A stretch of DNA of 56,005 bases from Rhodospirillaceae bacterium UBA6219 (GTDB lineage: Bacteria > Pseudomonadota > Alphaproteobacteria > Rhodospirillales > Magnetospirillaceae): NCBI GenBank assembly GCA_002435715.1, contig DISD01000054.1, positions 24,371 to 80,375 on the forward strand, given 5' to 3'. Each line of letters begins with the position of its first letter. Position 1 is the first letter of the stretch. The notes under the pieces are model-generated. The model did no database searches and was not told where the DNA came from. It saw only the letters and a program-made list of their open reading frames with translations. Both the position numbers and the translations under genes were made by a program. Below, piece by piece: positions 25,805 through 33,733 of the stretch.

Positions 25805-26407
25805 TTAGGCGTTTCCCTGCATGTCCGAGTAAAGCCAGGCCAGCAATTGCGGCGCCATGCGCGACGCGGTGGTGGGATCGCCGGCGAACGCCCACAGATC
25901 AAGGCCGCAATGCATCAAAACGGTCCCACCACCGGGCCGCTGCCAAACCCAATCGACAGGAACCTTGTCAGGCCCCAAGCCATTCAAGGCCTGGGCTCCG
26001 GCGGGAAGCGGATTGTGTCCGCGCGCATAGAAACCGGCGACGCCGCGACGGAAGGTCAAATCCTGGGCCGCCACCCCGTCATAGACCGGATGGTCGGCCA
26101 GACGGTGGATGGTCAGACTGTCGATCCCACGACCTTGCTGGGGCACGAATTGACCAAGCCCATTGATGGGCGGATGGGCCACGTGGCCGTTGAAAACCAG
26201 GGTTCCGCCATCGTCCAGGAAGGCTTCCAGCTGACCCGAATGCTCCGCCAGGCTGATTTGGTCGGTCAGCATCGAGACCAGGATGGCCCCATAGCCGTGC
26301 AGATCCAGCCCCGCCAGTTCGGAAAGATGACGGGCTTCCACCCTTCCGGCCAAGGCGCCGGGATTGTGGTCGCGCTGGCAGCGCAGGAACAGACATGTCT
26401 TGTTCAT
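25805..26407 (-). CDS. Glutamine-amidotransferase-like protein of unknown function (first of tandem pair)
   Basis: 200 residues. It has the same architecture as its downstream neighbour: GYGAILVSMLTDQISL, FLDDGGTLVFNGHVAHP, LADHPVYDGVAAQ, and a terminal GGGTVLMHCGLDLWAF. The HP-x-[FY]D-x-V element is shared by both. It lacks an evident GxCxG nucleophile elbow, so it may be a non-enzymatic binding or scaffold version of the fold. A CAAGGGGA Shine-Dalgarno sequence precedes the ATG at 26407. It lies 17 bp after the Crp/Fnr gene, so it is probably cotranscribed with it. Function unknown. Confidence 0.72.
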   Translation of the reverse strand: MNKTCLFLRCQRDHNPGALAGRVEARHLSELAGLDLHGYGAILVSMLTDQISLAEHSGQLEAFLDDGGTLVFNGHVAHPPINGLGQFVPQQGRGIDSLTIHRLADHPVYDGVAAQDLTFRRGVAGFYARGHNPLPAGAQALNGLGPDKVPVDWVWQRPGGGTVLMHCGLDLWAFAGDPTTASRMAPQLLAWLYSDMQGNA

Positions 26408-26424
26408 GGTAAAAAGTCCCCTTG

Positions 26425-27246
26425 TCATATTTTCTGACAACATTCGATCATGCCCTCGCCCAGGTCATGACAGCCGCCCAAGCGACTTTCACCCTGTGGT
26501 CCCGGCAGTCCGGCGGCGGCGTAAAGAGCGGCCACATCCAACAGGCAGATCGTGCGCTTCTGCCCTGAAATCACCCCGTTTTGGCGTAAACGGCTGAGCT
26601 GGCGCGACAGCGTCACCGGCGTGACACCCAATTGAGCGGCCAGGACATTGCCGTTAACCGGCAGGGTCAGGCGGGTGGTGCCCTGACGACAATGTTGACT
26701 GGCCAGATAGGCGGCCAGACGCTGCTCGGCGCCGGTGGTGGTCAACAAATCGATGCGGTTGATGGCCTGACAGATGGTCCCGGCCATGGCGCGCAACATG
26801 GACATGGCGAAAGCCGGAGAGCGTTCGGCGATTTCCAGCAAGCGACGGCGCGACAACCGGTAAACACGGCTGGCCTCCAAGGCCTGGGCCGACAGCGGGT
26901 AAACGCAAGGCTCGGCGAACATCACCGCTTCGGCCACCGCATCGCCGGCCCGGGCAATGCGATAGACCTTTTCCTCTCCATCATGGTTGGACCGGTACAT
27001 GGCCAAGGTCCCGGACATCAGCAGATAGAAATGCTCGGCCTTCTCGCCCATGTGGAACAAATGCTCACGTTCGACCAAGGTCATGTGAAATGCATCTGTT
27101 AATAGATCCCGTAACAACGCATCATCAACAAGTGAAAATGGGCTTGTCGATGCAAGAAATGTGTAAATCTCGTCACGCGCAGACATCATACCCCCGCAAC
27201 AGTGCCGTTCAATCCCTGCCGAAGGCGGTTTTATATCAACTTTCAT
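26425..27246 (-). CDS. Crp/Fnr-family transcription regulator, cysteine-rich
   Basis: 273 residues. N-terminal effector domain (about 35-150; EREHLFHMGEKAEHFYLLMSG, GDAVAEAVMF) and C-terminal winged helix with recognition helix VLAAQLGVTPVTLSRQLSRL (about 205-225). It resembles the DNR/NnrR branch linked to NO, but carries nine cysteines, including CC in ERHCCGGMM near the N-terminus and a C-terminal GGCHDLGEGMIECC, outside the classical FNR cluster pattern. These could bind metal, heme or a cluster. Start at the ATG 27246 (SD-like AAAGG 7 bases before); 27189 is an alternative. It leads the minus arm of a divergent locus whose plus arm encodes a TonB receptor, ABC transporter and NnrS. Confidence 0.88.
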   Translation of the reverse strand: MKVDIKPPSAGIERHCCGGMMSARDEIYTFLASTSPFSLVDDALLRDLLTDAFHMTLVEREHLFHMGEKAEHFYLLMSGTLAMYRSNHDGEEKVYRIARAGDAVAEAVMFAEPCVYPLSAQALEASRVYRLSRRRLLEIAERSPAFAMSMLRAMAGTICQAINRIDLLTTTGAEQRLAAYLASQHCRQGTTRLTLPVNGNVLAAQLGVTPVTLSRQLSRLRQNGVISGQKRTICLLDVAALYAAAGLPGPQGESRLGGCHDLGEGMIECCQKI

Positions 27247-27315
27247 TACAAGGCCTTTCGACAATTGACCGACAGAACTGATGACGACGAAAATATGCGG
27301 TTCTTAACAAATGAT

Positions 27316-27399
27316 ATTCACCAGCCGGTGTGATGCCCTTACGGTAGTCATGTTGCAATTCGGTCGCAATTGCATTTGATAAGCGTGTTCGGAATTGAT
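27316..27399. promoter_or_regulatory. Divergent promoter region with weak operator-like elements
   Basis: The 276-bp gap between the Crp/Fnr gene and the TonB receptor is AT-richer than its surroundings. It holds an imperfect inverted repeat TTCACC-AGCC-GGTGTGA (27317-27333), a GCAATT direct repeat near 27355-27372, and two FNR-like half sites TTGAT (27376-27380 and 27395-27399). No full TTGAT-N4-ATCAA site is present. Confidence 0.3.
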
Positions 27400-27522
27400 G
27401 CAAAGGAAGACACCTTCATGACGCCGCCTCTTCACAGGGGTTCCCTCGCGTCAAGTATGCGATTTATTCGCATTTGCATATCGAGCCCGTTCCGCTAAAC
27501 TCCATCCAAGGGGACCAAGCCA

Positions 27523-29523
27523 ATGAACCGTTACCACCTCTCCACCATCCTGGCCGGCAGCGTGCTGGCCGCGGGCGGTGCCGCCGCGCAAGACGTGGCG
27601 ACCGCCACCCTGCCCAAGGATTCGGTGGTGCCGGTGTTCAGCCAGCATGACAAACCCAGCCCTTTTCCGATTTTACCCATGTGGGATTTGGGCTGGGCAC
27701 CGGGCGAGATGGCATATCGGCGCGACAAGGTTCATCCGGGAGGCGGGGCCTTGGATTCCATCGCGTCGTCACTGGCCCCCGTGAAAGTCGGAGCAGGCTA
27801 CACCAGCGCCGGCAGCACCAAGGAGGTGTTCGGTCAGGCGACCCTGCGCACCGCCTTCGCCACCGTACAGGCCACCGCCAATTACGAGAATGCCGGCCGC
27901 TACACCGACGGCAACGGCGATGAGATCCGTACCGGTTACGACCGCCATACGGAACAATTGGTGCTGGCCCTGCGCCCCAACGCCGACACCAATGTCAACG
28001 CCATGGTGCTGCACGACCGCATCGACGACCACATGCTGCCTTTGCCGGTATCGGTGCGCCAAGGTGGGCTTACCCTGGCGGAAGGCTTCGGCGCCGATCC
28101 CATCAAGACCGAACGCACGGTGGCGCAGATCAGCGCCGAATCCCGCAAGATGGTGGACGGCCTGGACAAGGTAGGGGTGAAGCTACGCTATGTCGGGCTG
28201 GAGCGAGTGGCCAACAATTATTCCCTGCGCCCCGAAACCCCGGCCGCCAACCGCAACATCGCCAAGCCATCACGTACCGAGATCGGCGCCAGCCTGTCGG
28301 GCGAAACCCACTTGGCCGCCGATCTGGCCAGCCGCCTGACCCTGTCCAGCAACCGCATCTGGCACGACGCCACCCGCTGGGGCGGCCCCGGCGTCAACAA
28401 TCTGTCGCAGATCACCGGTTATCAATATCCCGGTGTCGAGGTGTGGGAGCACGCCGCCAATTTGGATCTGGCATGGAAACCGGCCGTGGCCACCACCGTC
28501 AATCTGGGCCTTCGTTACGATTATGTCACCGCCGACGCCACCAAGGCCGACAAGACCATGTCCATCGGCGGACTGACCTTCACGCCGCGCTCGCTGTACC
28601 AAAGCTATTTCGGCGAAGTGGACACCAGTCCCGAAGATCATTTGATCAGTCTGAAGCTGGACGGCGAACAGAAACTGATGAATGACCGCATCAGCCTGAC
28701 CGGCTCGGTGGGGCGCATCATGCGGGCCCCCGACACCCAAGAACGTTATTTCGCCCTGCCTTCGGCCAACAACGCCACGGCAGCCGGCACCATCACCCGA
28801 CAGGTGGGCAACCCCAACCTGTCGCCGGAAGTGCATTACCGGGCGGAAACCGGGATCGCTTTCAAGGGGGATGACTGGCTGGATTACGGCCGCAAGCGTC
28901 CCGGCGGCGACGACGGCTTGGCCAGCCAATCCTGGCGTCTGTCGGTTTCCGGCTATGTGGATCAAGTCGAGGATTTCATCAGCCGCGACCGGGCCCATGG
29001 GCAAAGCGGCGTGTTGTTGTCCGACAACGCCTTCATCTGGCGCAACGTGGATGCCCGCCTGGCCGGGGCCGAAGCCGAGGCGGCCATCAACCTGACCCGC
29101 AACCTGTCCACCAAAGTGGCGCTTTATTATCGCTGGGGCGAGAACACCGCGGACGGACGGGCGCTTTACGGCATAGACCCGTTCGAAGCCAATCTGCTGG
29201 TGGATTGGCAAGACAGTTTGGGGGAAATCGGCAGCTGGAATGCCGGCTTCAAGGTTCGCGCCGTTTCCAGCCAGACCCGCCTGGATGACGACCCATCCAC
29301 CGGCAGCGGCTTCGACGTCAGCAAGCGTGGCGGTTTCGGCCTGCTCGACCTTTATGCCGGCATGCAGTTCCACGACACCATCGGCCTCCGCGTCGGCATC
29401 GACAACGTCTTCGACAAGACCTACGCCGAATCCAATCCCGCCAATGTCACCGACGACCCCAACCCCAGTGCCGCCAACGGTCCCGGCCGCAGTTTCTATG
29501 CCCGCGCCATGGCCACGTTCTGA
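27523..29523 (+). CDS. TonB-dependent-receptor-type outer-membrane barrel lacking a recognisable plug
   Basis: 666 residues with a signal peptide (cleavage near AAAQ, residue 23). From about residue 85 the sequence is a string of amphipathic beta strands typical of TonB-receptor barrels, with family features such as the MRAPDTQERYF and QVGNPNLSPEVHY region and a C-terminal DNVFDKTYAE...FYARAMATF ending in Phe. The 130-residue plug domain expected first is not recognisable; only about 60 residues precede the barrel. The copper-receptor (OprC/NosA) branch looks closest. An AAGGGGA Shine-Dalgarno sequence lies 8 bases before the ATG. First gene of an operon with an ABC importer and NnrS. Substrate inferred, not known. 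Confidence 0.82.
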   Translation: MNRYHLSTILAGSVLAAGGAAAQDVATATLPKDSVVPVFSQHDKPSPFPILPMWDLGWAPGEMAYRRDKVHPGGGALDSIASSLAPVKVGAGYTSAGSTKEVFGQATLRTAFATVQATANYENAGRYTDGNGDEIRTGYDRHTEQLVLALRPNADTNVNAMVLHDRIDDHMLPLPVSVRQGGLTLAEGFGADPIKTERTVAQISAESRKMVDGLDKVGVKLRYVGLERVANNYSLRPETPAANRNIAKPSRTEIGASLSGETHLAADLASRLTLSSNRIWHDATRWGGPGVNNLSQITGYQYPGVEVWEHAANLDLAWKPAVATTVNLGLRYDYVTADATKADKTMSIGGLTFTPRSLYQSYFGEVDTSPEDHLISLKLDGEQKLMNDRISLTGSVGRIMRAPDTQERYFALPSANNATAAGTITRQVGNPNLSPEVHYRAETGIAFKGDDWLDYGRKRPGGDDGLASQSWRLSVSGYVDQVEDFISRDRAHGQSGVLLSDNAFIWRNVDARLAGAEAEAAINLTRNLSTKVALYYRWGENTADGRALYGIDPFEANLLVDWQDSLGEIGSWNAGFKVRAVSSQTRLDDDPSTGSGFDVSKRGGFGLLDLYAGMQFHDTIGLRVGIDNVFDKTYAESNPANVTDDPNPSAANGPGRSFYARAMATF

Positions 29524-29543
29524 GCGTCAAAGGAATCCCTCTC

Positions 29544-30539
29544 ATGTTCGATATCTCTCGCCGTTCCCTGCTTGCCGCCATGGGTGCCGCCGGCGGCCTT
29601 GCCGCCCTGCCGGCCTCGGGCCGTGCCGCCCCGTTGCTTGACCGCCTGACCATCAACGCCATGCCGGCCACACCCTCGGTGGTCATCGCCCATATGGTGG
29701 AAAGCGGCGCCCTTTCCGCCCACGCCGCCAAATCGGTGATGAAGGTGTGGCGCACCCCGGACCAAATGCGCGCCGGCGTGTTGTCGGGGGATATGAACGT
29801 CTTCGGCACCCCGTCTTATTCCTGTGCCAATCTGTTCAACCGCGGCGTTCCGGTGCGCCAGCTCAACATCCTGACCTGGGGGTTGCTGTACGTGATGACC
29901 CGCGACCCGGCCATCACCAAGATCGAGGACCTGGCCGGCAAGAACGTATTGCAATCCTTCCGCAACGACGCCCCCGACCTGATCTTCCGCTTCGTGGTCA
30001 AGCGCAAGGGCATGGACCCGGACAAAGACATCAAGCTGCAATACGTGGGCACCCCGACCGAAGCGGTTCAACTGTTCCTGGCCGGCAAGACCGACATCGC
30101 CGTGCTGGCTGAACCGGCGGCCACCGCCGCCACCTTGCGCGGTATGCAGGCGGGGATGACGGTGCACCGCGCCATCGACCTGACCGCCCTTTACGGCGAG
30201 GTCACCGGCGGCCCGCCGCGTCTGGCCCAGGCCGGCATGGGGGTATCCGAGGATCTGGTGCAAAAGTACCCGGATCTGGTCAAGGCCATCCACGAGGGCT
30301 GCGTCTCGTCGGCGCGTTGGGTGACGAACAACCCCGCCAGCGCCGGCAAGCTGGGGGCCGATTACCTGGACCTGCCACCGGCCATCATTCAGCAATCCCT
30401 GCCGCATTTCCGTCTGGGCGTCGCCTCGGGGGCCGAGGCCAAGGCCGAGATGGAGGCTTATTTCAGTCATCTGATGGAACTGTCTCCCGACATCGTCGGC
30501 GGCAAACTGCCCGATTCCCGCTTCTATTGGGGGGCCTAG
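29544..30539 (+). CDS. Tat-exported NitT/TauT-type ABC substrate-binding protein
   Basis: 331 residues. A twin-arginine signal (SRRSLLAAMGAAGGLAA) at the N-terminus suggests export in folded form, common when a cofactor or metal is bound. The mature part follows the NMT1/TauA-like pattern: TINAMPATPSVVIAHMVES, DLAGKNVLQSFRN, FLAGKTDIAVLAEPAA and GVSEDLVQKYPDLVKAIHEG. Unlike typical members, the binding-site region is rich in Met and lacks signatures of a known ligand. It lies 20 bp after the receptor, with an AAAGGA Shine-Dalgarno sequence. It probably receives the compound brought in by the outer-membrane barrel. Confidence 0.85.
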   Translation: MFDISRRSLLAAMGAAGGLAALPASGRAAPLLDRLTINAMPATPSVVIAHMVESGALSAHAAKSVMKVWRTPDQMRAGVLSGDMNVFGTPSYSCANLFNRGVPVRQLNILTWGLLYVMTRDPAITKIEDLAGKNVLQSFRNDAPDLIFRFVVKRKGMDPDKDIKLQYVGTPTEAVQLFLAGKTDIAVLAEPAATAATLRGMQAGMTVHRAIDLTALYGEVTGGPPRLAQAGMGVSEDLVQKYPDLVKAIHEGCVSSARWVTNNPASAGKLGADYLDLPPAIIQQSLPHFRLGVASGAEAKAEMEAYFSHLMELSPDIVGGKLPDSRFYWGA

Positions 30540-30542
30540 GGC

Positions 30543-31361
30543 ATGCAGACGCGCGGCCGGGGCCTTCGGGCGCTGGATTATCTGTGGGGCGGCTGGGGAG
30601 TGGCGGCCAGTCTGCTGCTGCTGATCGCCCTGTGGGAAGCCGGCCATGCCGCTTATGGCACCTTGGTGCTGCCCTCGCCGCGTGATTCCTTCGCCGCCTT
30701 GTGGAAACTGGCAGAAGCCGGCCGCATGTTGCCCGCCATCTGGGATACCAGCATCAATGCCCTGGGCGGTTTCGCCGCCGCGTCCGTGGCTGGGGGATTG
30801 TTGGGAGTGTTGGCCGGCGCGTCGGACATGATGCGCCGGTTGTTGCAACCCATCGCTACCCTGATGCTGGGTATCCCGGCCATCGCCTGGGTGGTGCTGT
30901 CCTTGCTGTGGTTCGGCGGCACCGGCTTCGCCGTGTCGTTCACCGTGCTGGTGACCACCGCCCCCATCGTCTTCGCCGGCTCAGCACAAGGCATGCGCAC
31001 CTTGGACGGGGCGTTGAAACGCATGGCCCAGTCGTTTCGCGCCCCCTGGCCGGTCCTGGCCTGGGACGTCTATCTGCCGCACATGCTGTCTTATCTGTTT
31101 CCCGCTTTGGCCACCGCCTTGGCCCTGTCGTGGAAAGTCACGGTGATGGCCGAATTGCTGAGCGGTTCCGGCGGCATCGGCGACGGTCTGGCCACCGCCC
31201 GCGTCCAGGTGGACACCATCAAGGCCATGGCCTGGGTGGTGACGGTGGTCGGCTTGCTGCTGATCGTCGAATACCTGCTGCTGGAACCGGTCCGCCGCCA
31301 TCTGCAGGTCTGGCGTCGGGAAATGCCCGGCGTCGGTCCCTCCGCCACCGCCGGTTTCTAG
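30543..31361 (+). CDS. ABC transporter permease, TauC/SsuC type
   Basis: 272 residues with about six membrane spans. The coupling-loop (EAA) region reads SFRAPWPVLAWDVYLPHM followed by SYLFPALATALALSWKVTV and GGIGDGLATARVQVDT, the layout of NitT/TauT permeases. It lies 3 bp after the substrate-binding gene and 3 bp before the ATPase gene, so the three form one transporter. Substrate not evident. Confidence 0.9.
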   Translation: MQTRGRGLRALDYLWGGWGVAASLLLLIALWEAGHAAYGTLVLPSPRDSFAALWKLAEAGRMLPAIWDTSINALGGFAAASVAGGLLGVLAGASDMMRRLLQPIATLMLGIPAIAWVVLSLLWFGGTGFAVSFTVLVTTAPIVFAGSAQGMRTLDGALKRMAQSFRAPWPVLAWDVYLPHMLSYLFPALATALALSWKVTVMAELLSGSGGIGDGLATARVQVDTIKAMAWVVTVVGLLLIVEYLLLEPVRRHLQVWRREMPGVGPSATAGF

Positions 31362-31364
31362 GAT

Positions 31365-32126
31365 ATGATGATGAACGCCTTGTCGTCCGGTCTTCGGATC
31401 ATCGGCCTGGGTCACGCCTTCGGCCCGCAACCGATCATCGACCAGATCAGTCTGGAACTGCCTCGCGGTCGTGTCGGCTGCCTGATCGGCCCCTCGGGCT
31501 GCGGTAAAAGCACCCTGTTGTCCATGGTGGGCGACTTGGCCCATCCAGCGCAGGGCCACATCCACCATGATTTCCATCACCCGGTCTTCGTCTTCCAGGA
31601 CCCCTGTCTGTTGCCCTGGCGCGATGCCGTCGACAACGTCGCCTTCGGTTTGAAGGCGCAGGGGATCGATTGCCGCACCCGCCGCAGCCGCGCCCATGAC
31701 TGGCTGACCAAGGTTGGGCTCGAGACAAGCGATTCCCACAAATATCCCCATGAATTGTCGGGCGGCATGCGGCAACGCGTCGCCCTGGCCCGTGCCCTGG
31801 CGGTGCGGCCGGATTTGCTGCTGTTGGATGAACCGTTCAGCGCCCTGGATGTGGGGTTGCGCCGTCAGATGCAAAGCCTGGTGCGACGGTTGATCAGCGA
31901 ACACGAGCTGACGGCCCTGCTGGTCACCCATGACCTGGCCGAAGCGGTACGCCTGGCCGACCGCATCTGGGTGCTGACGCCCAAACCGGCCCGCTTGGCC
32001 GCCGCGCGCGACATCGAGCGCCCGTTCGCATACCGCGACGACGGGTTCGTCCAGGCGGAAGTGGGGAATATGCTGGCCGACCCGGCCATCGCCGCAGCCC
32101 TGGCCATGGTCGAGGAAACCCTATGA
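31365..32126 (+). CDS. ABC transporter ATPase, NitT/TauT type, with His-rich insert
   Basis: 253 residues. Walker A GPSGCGKST (about 46-54), Q-loop VFQDPCLLPW, signature LSGGMRQR, Walker B LLLLDEP and switch His in VTHD are all intact, so it should be active. Between Walker A and the Q-loop, where family members usually have a plain beta turn, it reads GHIHHDFHHP: five His in eight positions, a possible metal-binding patch. The start is one of three consecutive ATGs (31365, 31368, 31371). The stop overlaps the nnrS start by 4 bp. Confidence 0.92.
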   Translation: MMMNALSSGLRIIGLGHAFGPQPIIDQISLELPRGRVGCLIGPSGCGKSTLLSMVGDLAHPAQGHIHHDFHHPVFVFQDPCLLPWRDAVDNVAFGLKAQGIDCRTRRSRAHDWLTKVGLETSDSHKYPHELSGGMRQRVALARALAVRPDLLLLDEPFSALDVGLRRQMQSLVRRLISEHELTALLVTHDLAEAVRLADRIWVLTPKPARLAAARDIERPFAYRDDGFVQAEVGNMLADPAIAAALAMVEETL

Positions 32127-33280
32127 ACACCTCGGTTATCCTGGCCTATGGCTTCCGTCCTTTCTTCCTGGCCTTACCGCTGGCCGCTTGTGCGGCAGTG
32201 CTGCCCTTGCCGGTCCTGTGGATGGGGTGGGGTGCGCTCACCGCATTACCGGCCGGATTGTGGCACGGCCACGAACAGATTTTCGGCGTCCTATGCGCCG
32301 CCCTGGCCGGCTTTTTGTTAACCGCCATGCCGTCATGGACCGGCAAGGCCCCGATCAACGGGCGCGGTTTGGCGGGTTTGGTGATCCTGTGGATTCTGGG
32401 ACGGCTGGCCTTTTGGCTTGATCCAATCCTGCCTCCCGTTTTGGTCGCCGGACTGGATGTCGTGTTCCTGCCCGCCTTGCTGCTGGTGGTGTCCCGTTAC
32501 GGCAAGCCGTGGGAGTTTTTTCTGGCTTTGGCCCTGTTGACCGCCGCCAATGCCGCCTTCCATCTGGGCCGGCTGGAAATTCTGTCCCTGCCTGTCGAGC
32601 GGGTGCTGTATGCCGGCCAGAATCTGTTCTTGGTGCTGATCGCCATCGCCACCGGCCGCATCCTGCCAGTGACCCTGCGCTCGGCCCTGGTCGAGACCGG
32701 GCAATCCCCGCAAATCCGTCTGGCCCCTGGCCGCCGTCATTTGGCCACCGCCACCTTGGTGTTGTTCGCCCTGGCCGATTGGCTGGCGCCGTTCCAGGCG
32801 GTGACCGGCTGGATCGCCCTGGCCGCGGCCTGCGCCCAGGCCGACCGTATGGTCGAGCTGCATCATGGCCGCGCCTTGCTGCGTCCCCAGGTCCTGCCGT
32901 TCTATCTGGCCCAGGCCTGGATGGTCGTGGGATTGGGGGGATTGGGCATGGCGATCCTGGGGCTTGACCTGGATCCCGTCGCCCTGCGCCACGCCTTGGG
33001 ACTGGGGGCCGCGGCCCTGGTGGCGTTGGCGGTGATGTCCATCGTCAGCCTGCGTCACAGCGGCCGGGCCTTCCCTTTGCCCGGCGTCACGTGGCTGGCC
33101 TATGGGCTGGTCAGCCTGGCCACCGGCTTACGCATGGCGACCGCCTTGTGGGCGCCCGCCCACATGCCCATCTGGGGCGTCGCCATTCCATCGATTTTAT
33201 GGGCTGCCGCCTTTGTCGTCTGGGTCGCCCGTTTCGGCCCTTGGCTGCTGCACCCGCGCAAAGACGGACAGCCCGGATAA
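32123..33280 (+). CDS. nnrS: NnrS family membrane protein
   Basis: 385 residues with about twelve hydrophobic segments. Family hallmarks: AYGFRPFFLALPLAA at the N-terminus, WHGHEQIFGVLCAALAGFLLTAMPSWTG, and a later HALGLGA...MSIVSLRHSGR. NnrS is a heme- and copper-containing inner-membrane protein that protects against NO and nitrosative stress in denitrifiers and pathogens. His residues suited to metal or heme binding are retained. Translational coupling (ATGA) to an ABC ATPase is notable and links NnrS to import of the transported ligand. Confidence 0.93.
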   Translation: MNTSVILAYGFRPFFLALPLAACAAVLPLPVLWMGWGALTALPAGLWHGHEQIFGVLCAALAGFLLTAMPSWTGKAPINGRGLAGLVILWILGRLAFWLDPILPPVLVAGLDVVFLPALLLVVSRYGKPWEFFLALALLTAANAAFHLGRLEILSLPVERVLYAGQNLFLVLIAIATGRILPVTLRSALVETGQSPQIRLAPGRRHLATATLVLFALADWLAPFQAVTGWIALAAACAQADRMVELHHGRALLRPQVLPFYLAQAWMVVGLGGLGMAILGLDLDPVALRHALGLGAAALVALAVMSIVSLRHSGRAFPLPGVTWLAYGLVSLATGLRMATALWAPAHMPIWGVAIPSILWAAAFVVWVARFGPWLLHPRKDGQPG

Positions 33281-33284
33281 GCCA

Positions 33285-33302
33285 ATCTCGCAGATGCGAG
33301 AT
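33285..33302. promoter_or_regulatory. 18-bp palindrome after nnrS
   Basis: ATCTCGCA-GA-TGCGAGAT is a perfect inverted repeat, 4 bp after the nnrS stop and 95 bp before the next small gene. There is no T-run, so an operator for the small gene is as likely as a terminator. Confidence 0.4.
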
Positions 33303-33397
33303 AATAGGCATGCAATTCCCGCACTGGCGTTTTACAGGTCAACCATGCTTACCTAATTACCAGGGAGGTGCGGCACCACAAGCGATGAGGTGACGAC

Positions 33398-33733
33398 ATG
33401 AGCACCGATGCCAATGTGTTGATCGTCCTGGCGGCCGCGATGCTGGCCATCTTGTCCATGGCCGCCCGCTGGGACCAAGCCTTTCCCCGTCTGACCCGGT
33501 CCGTGCGAACCAGCCCGCTGGACAAACACCCCCATGTCCTGACGCCTTTGGGACGAAACGGCACCCCAAATCCCATGGCGGCGGAATGCTTCGCCGATTA
33601 CGGCGCCGCCTTGGCCCGCCAACGTCATTTGGCCCGCCAAGGCAGGGCGGCTGTGGTCACCCACCGCGACAGCGGCGAAGTCCGGGTGGACTACGCCACT
33701 TTGCTGGGGCCGTTTGGGCGCATCACCTTTTAA
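33398..33733 (+). CDS. Small membrane-anchored protein of unknown function
   Basis: 111 residues with one N-terminal membrane segment (VLIVLAAAMLAILSM), then a soluble tail with LDKHPHVLTPLGRNG and a C-terminal GEVRVDYATLLGPFGRITF. I do not recognise a family. A GAGGTGA Shine-Dalgarno sequence lies just before the ATG, so translation looks genuine. It follows nnrS by 117 bp and may belong to the same regulon. Its last 4 bp overlap the convergent pirin gene. Confidence 0.6.
   Translation: MSTDANVLIVLAAAMLAILSMAARWDQAFPRLTRSVRTSPLDKHPHVLTPLGRNGTPNPMAAECFADYGAALARQRHLARQGRAAVVTHRDSGEVRVDYATLLGPFGRITF

Noticed and set aside
27316..27399. Canonical FNR box for the TonB/NnrS operon
   Set aside because: Only TTGAT half sites are present, with no ATCAA partner at 4-bp spacing.
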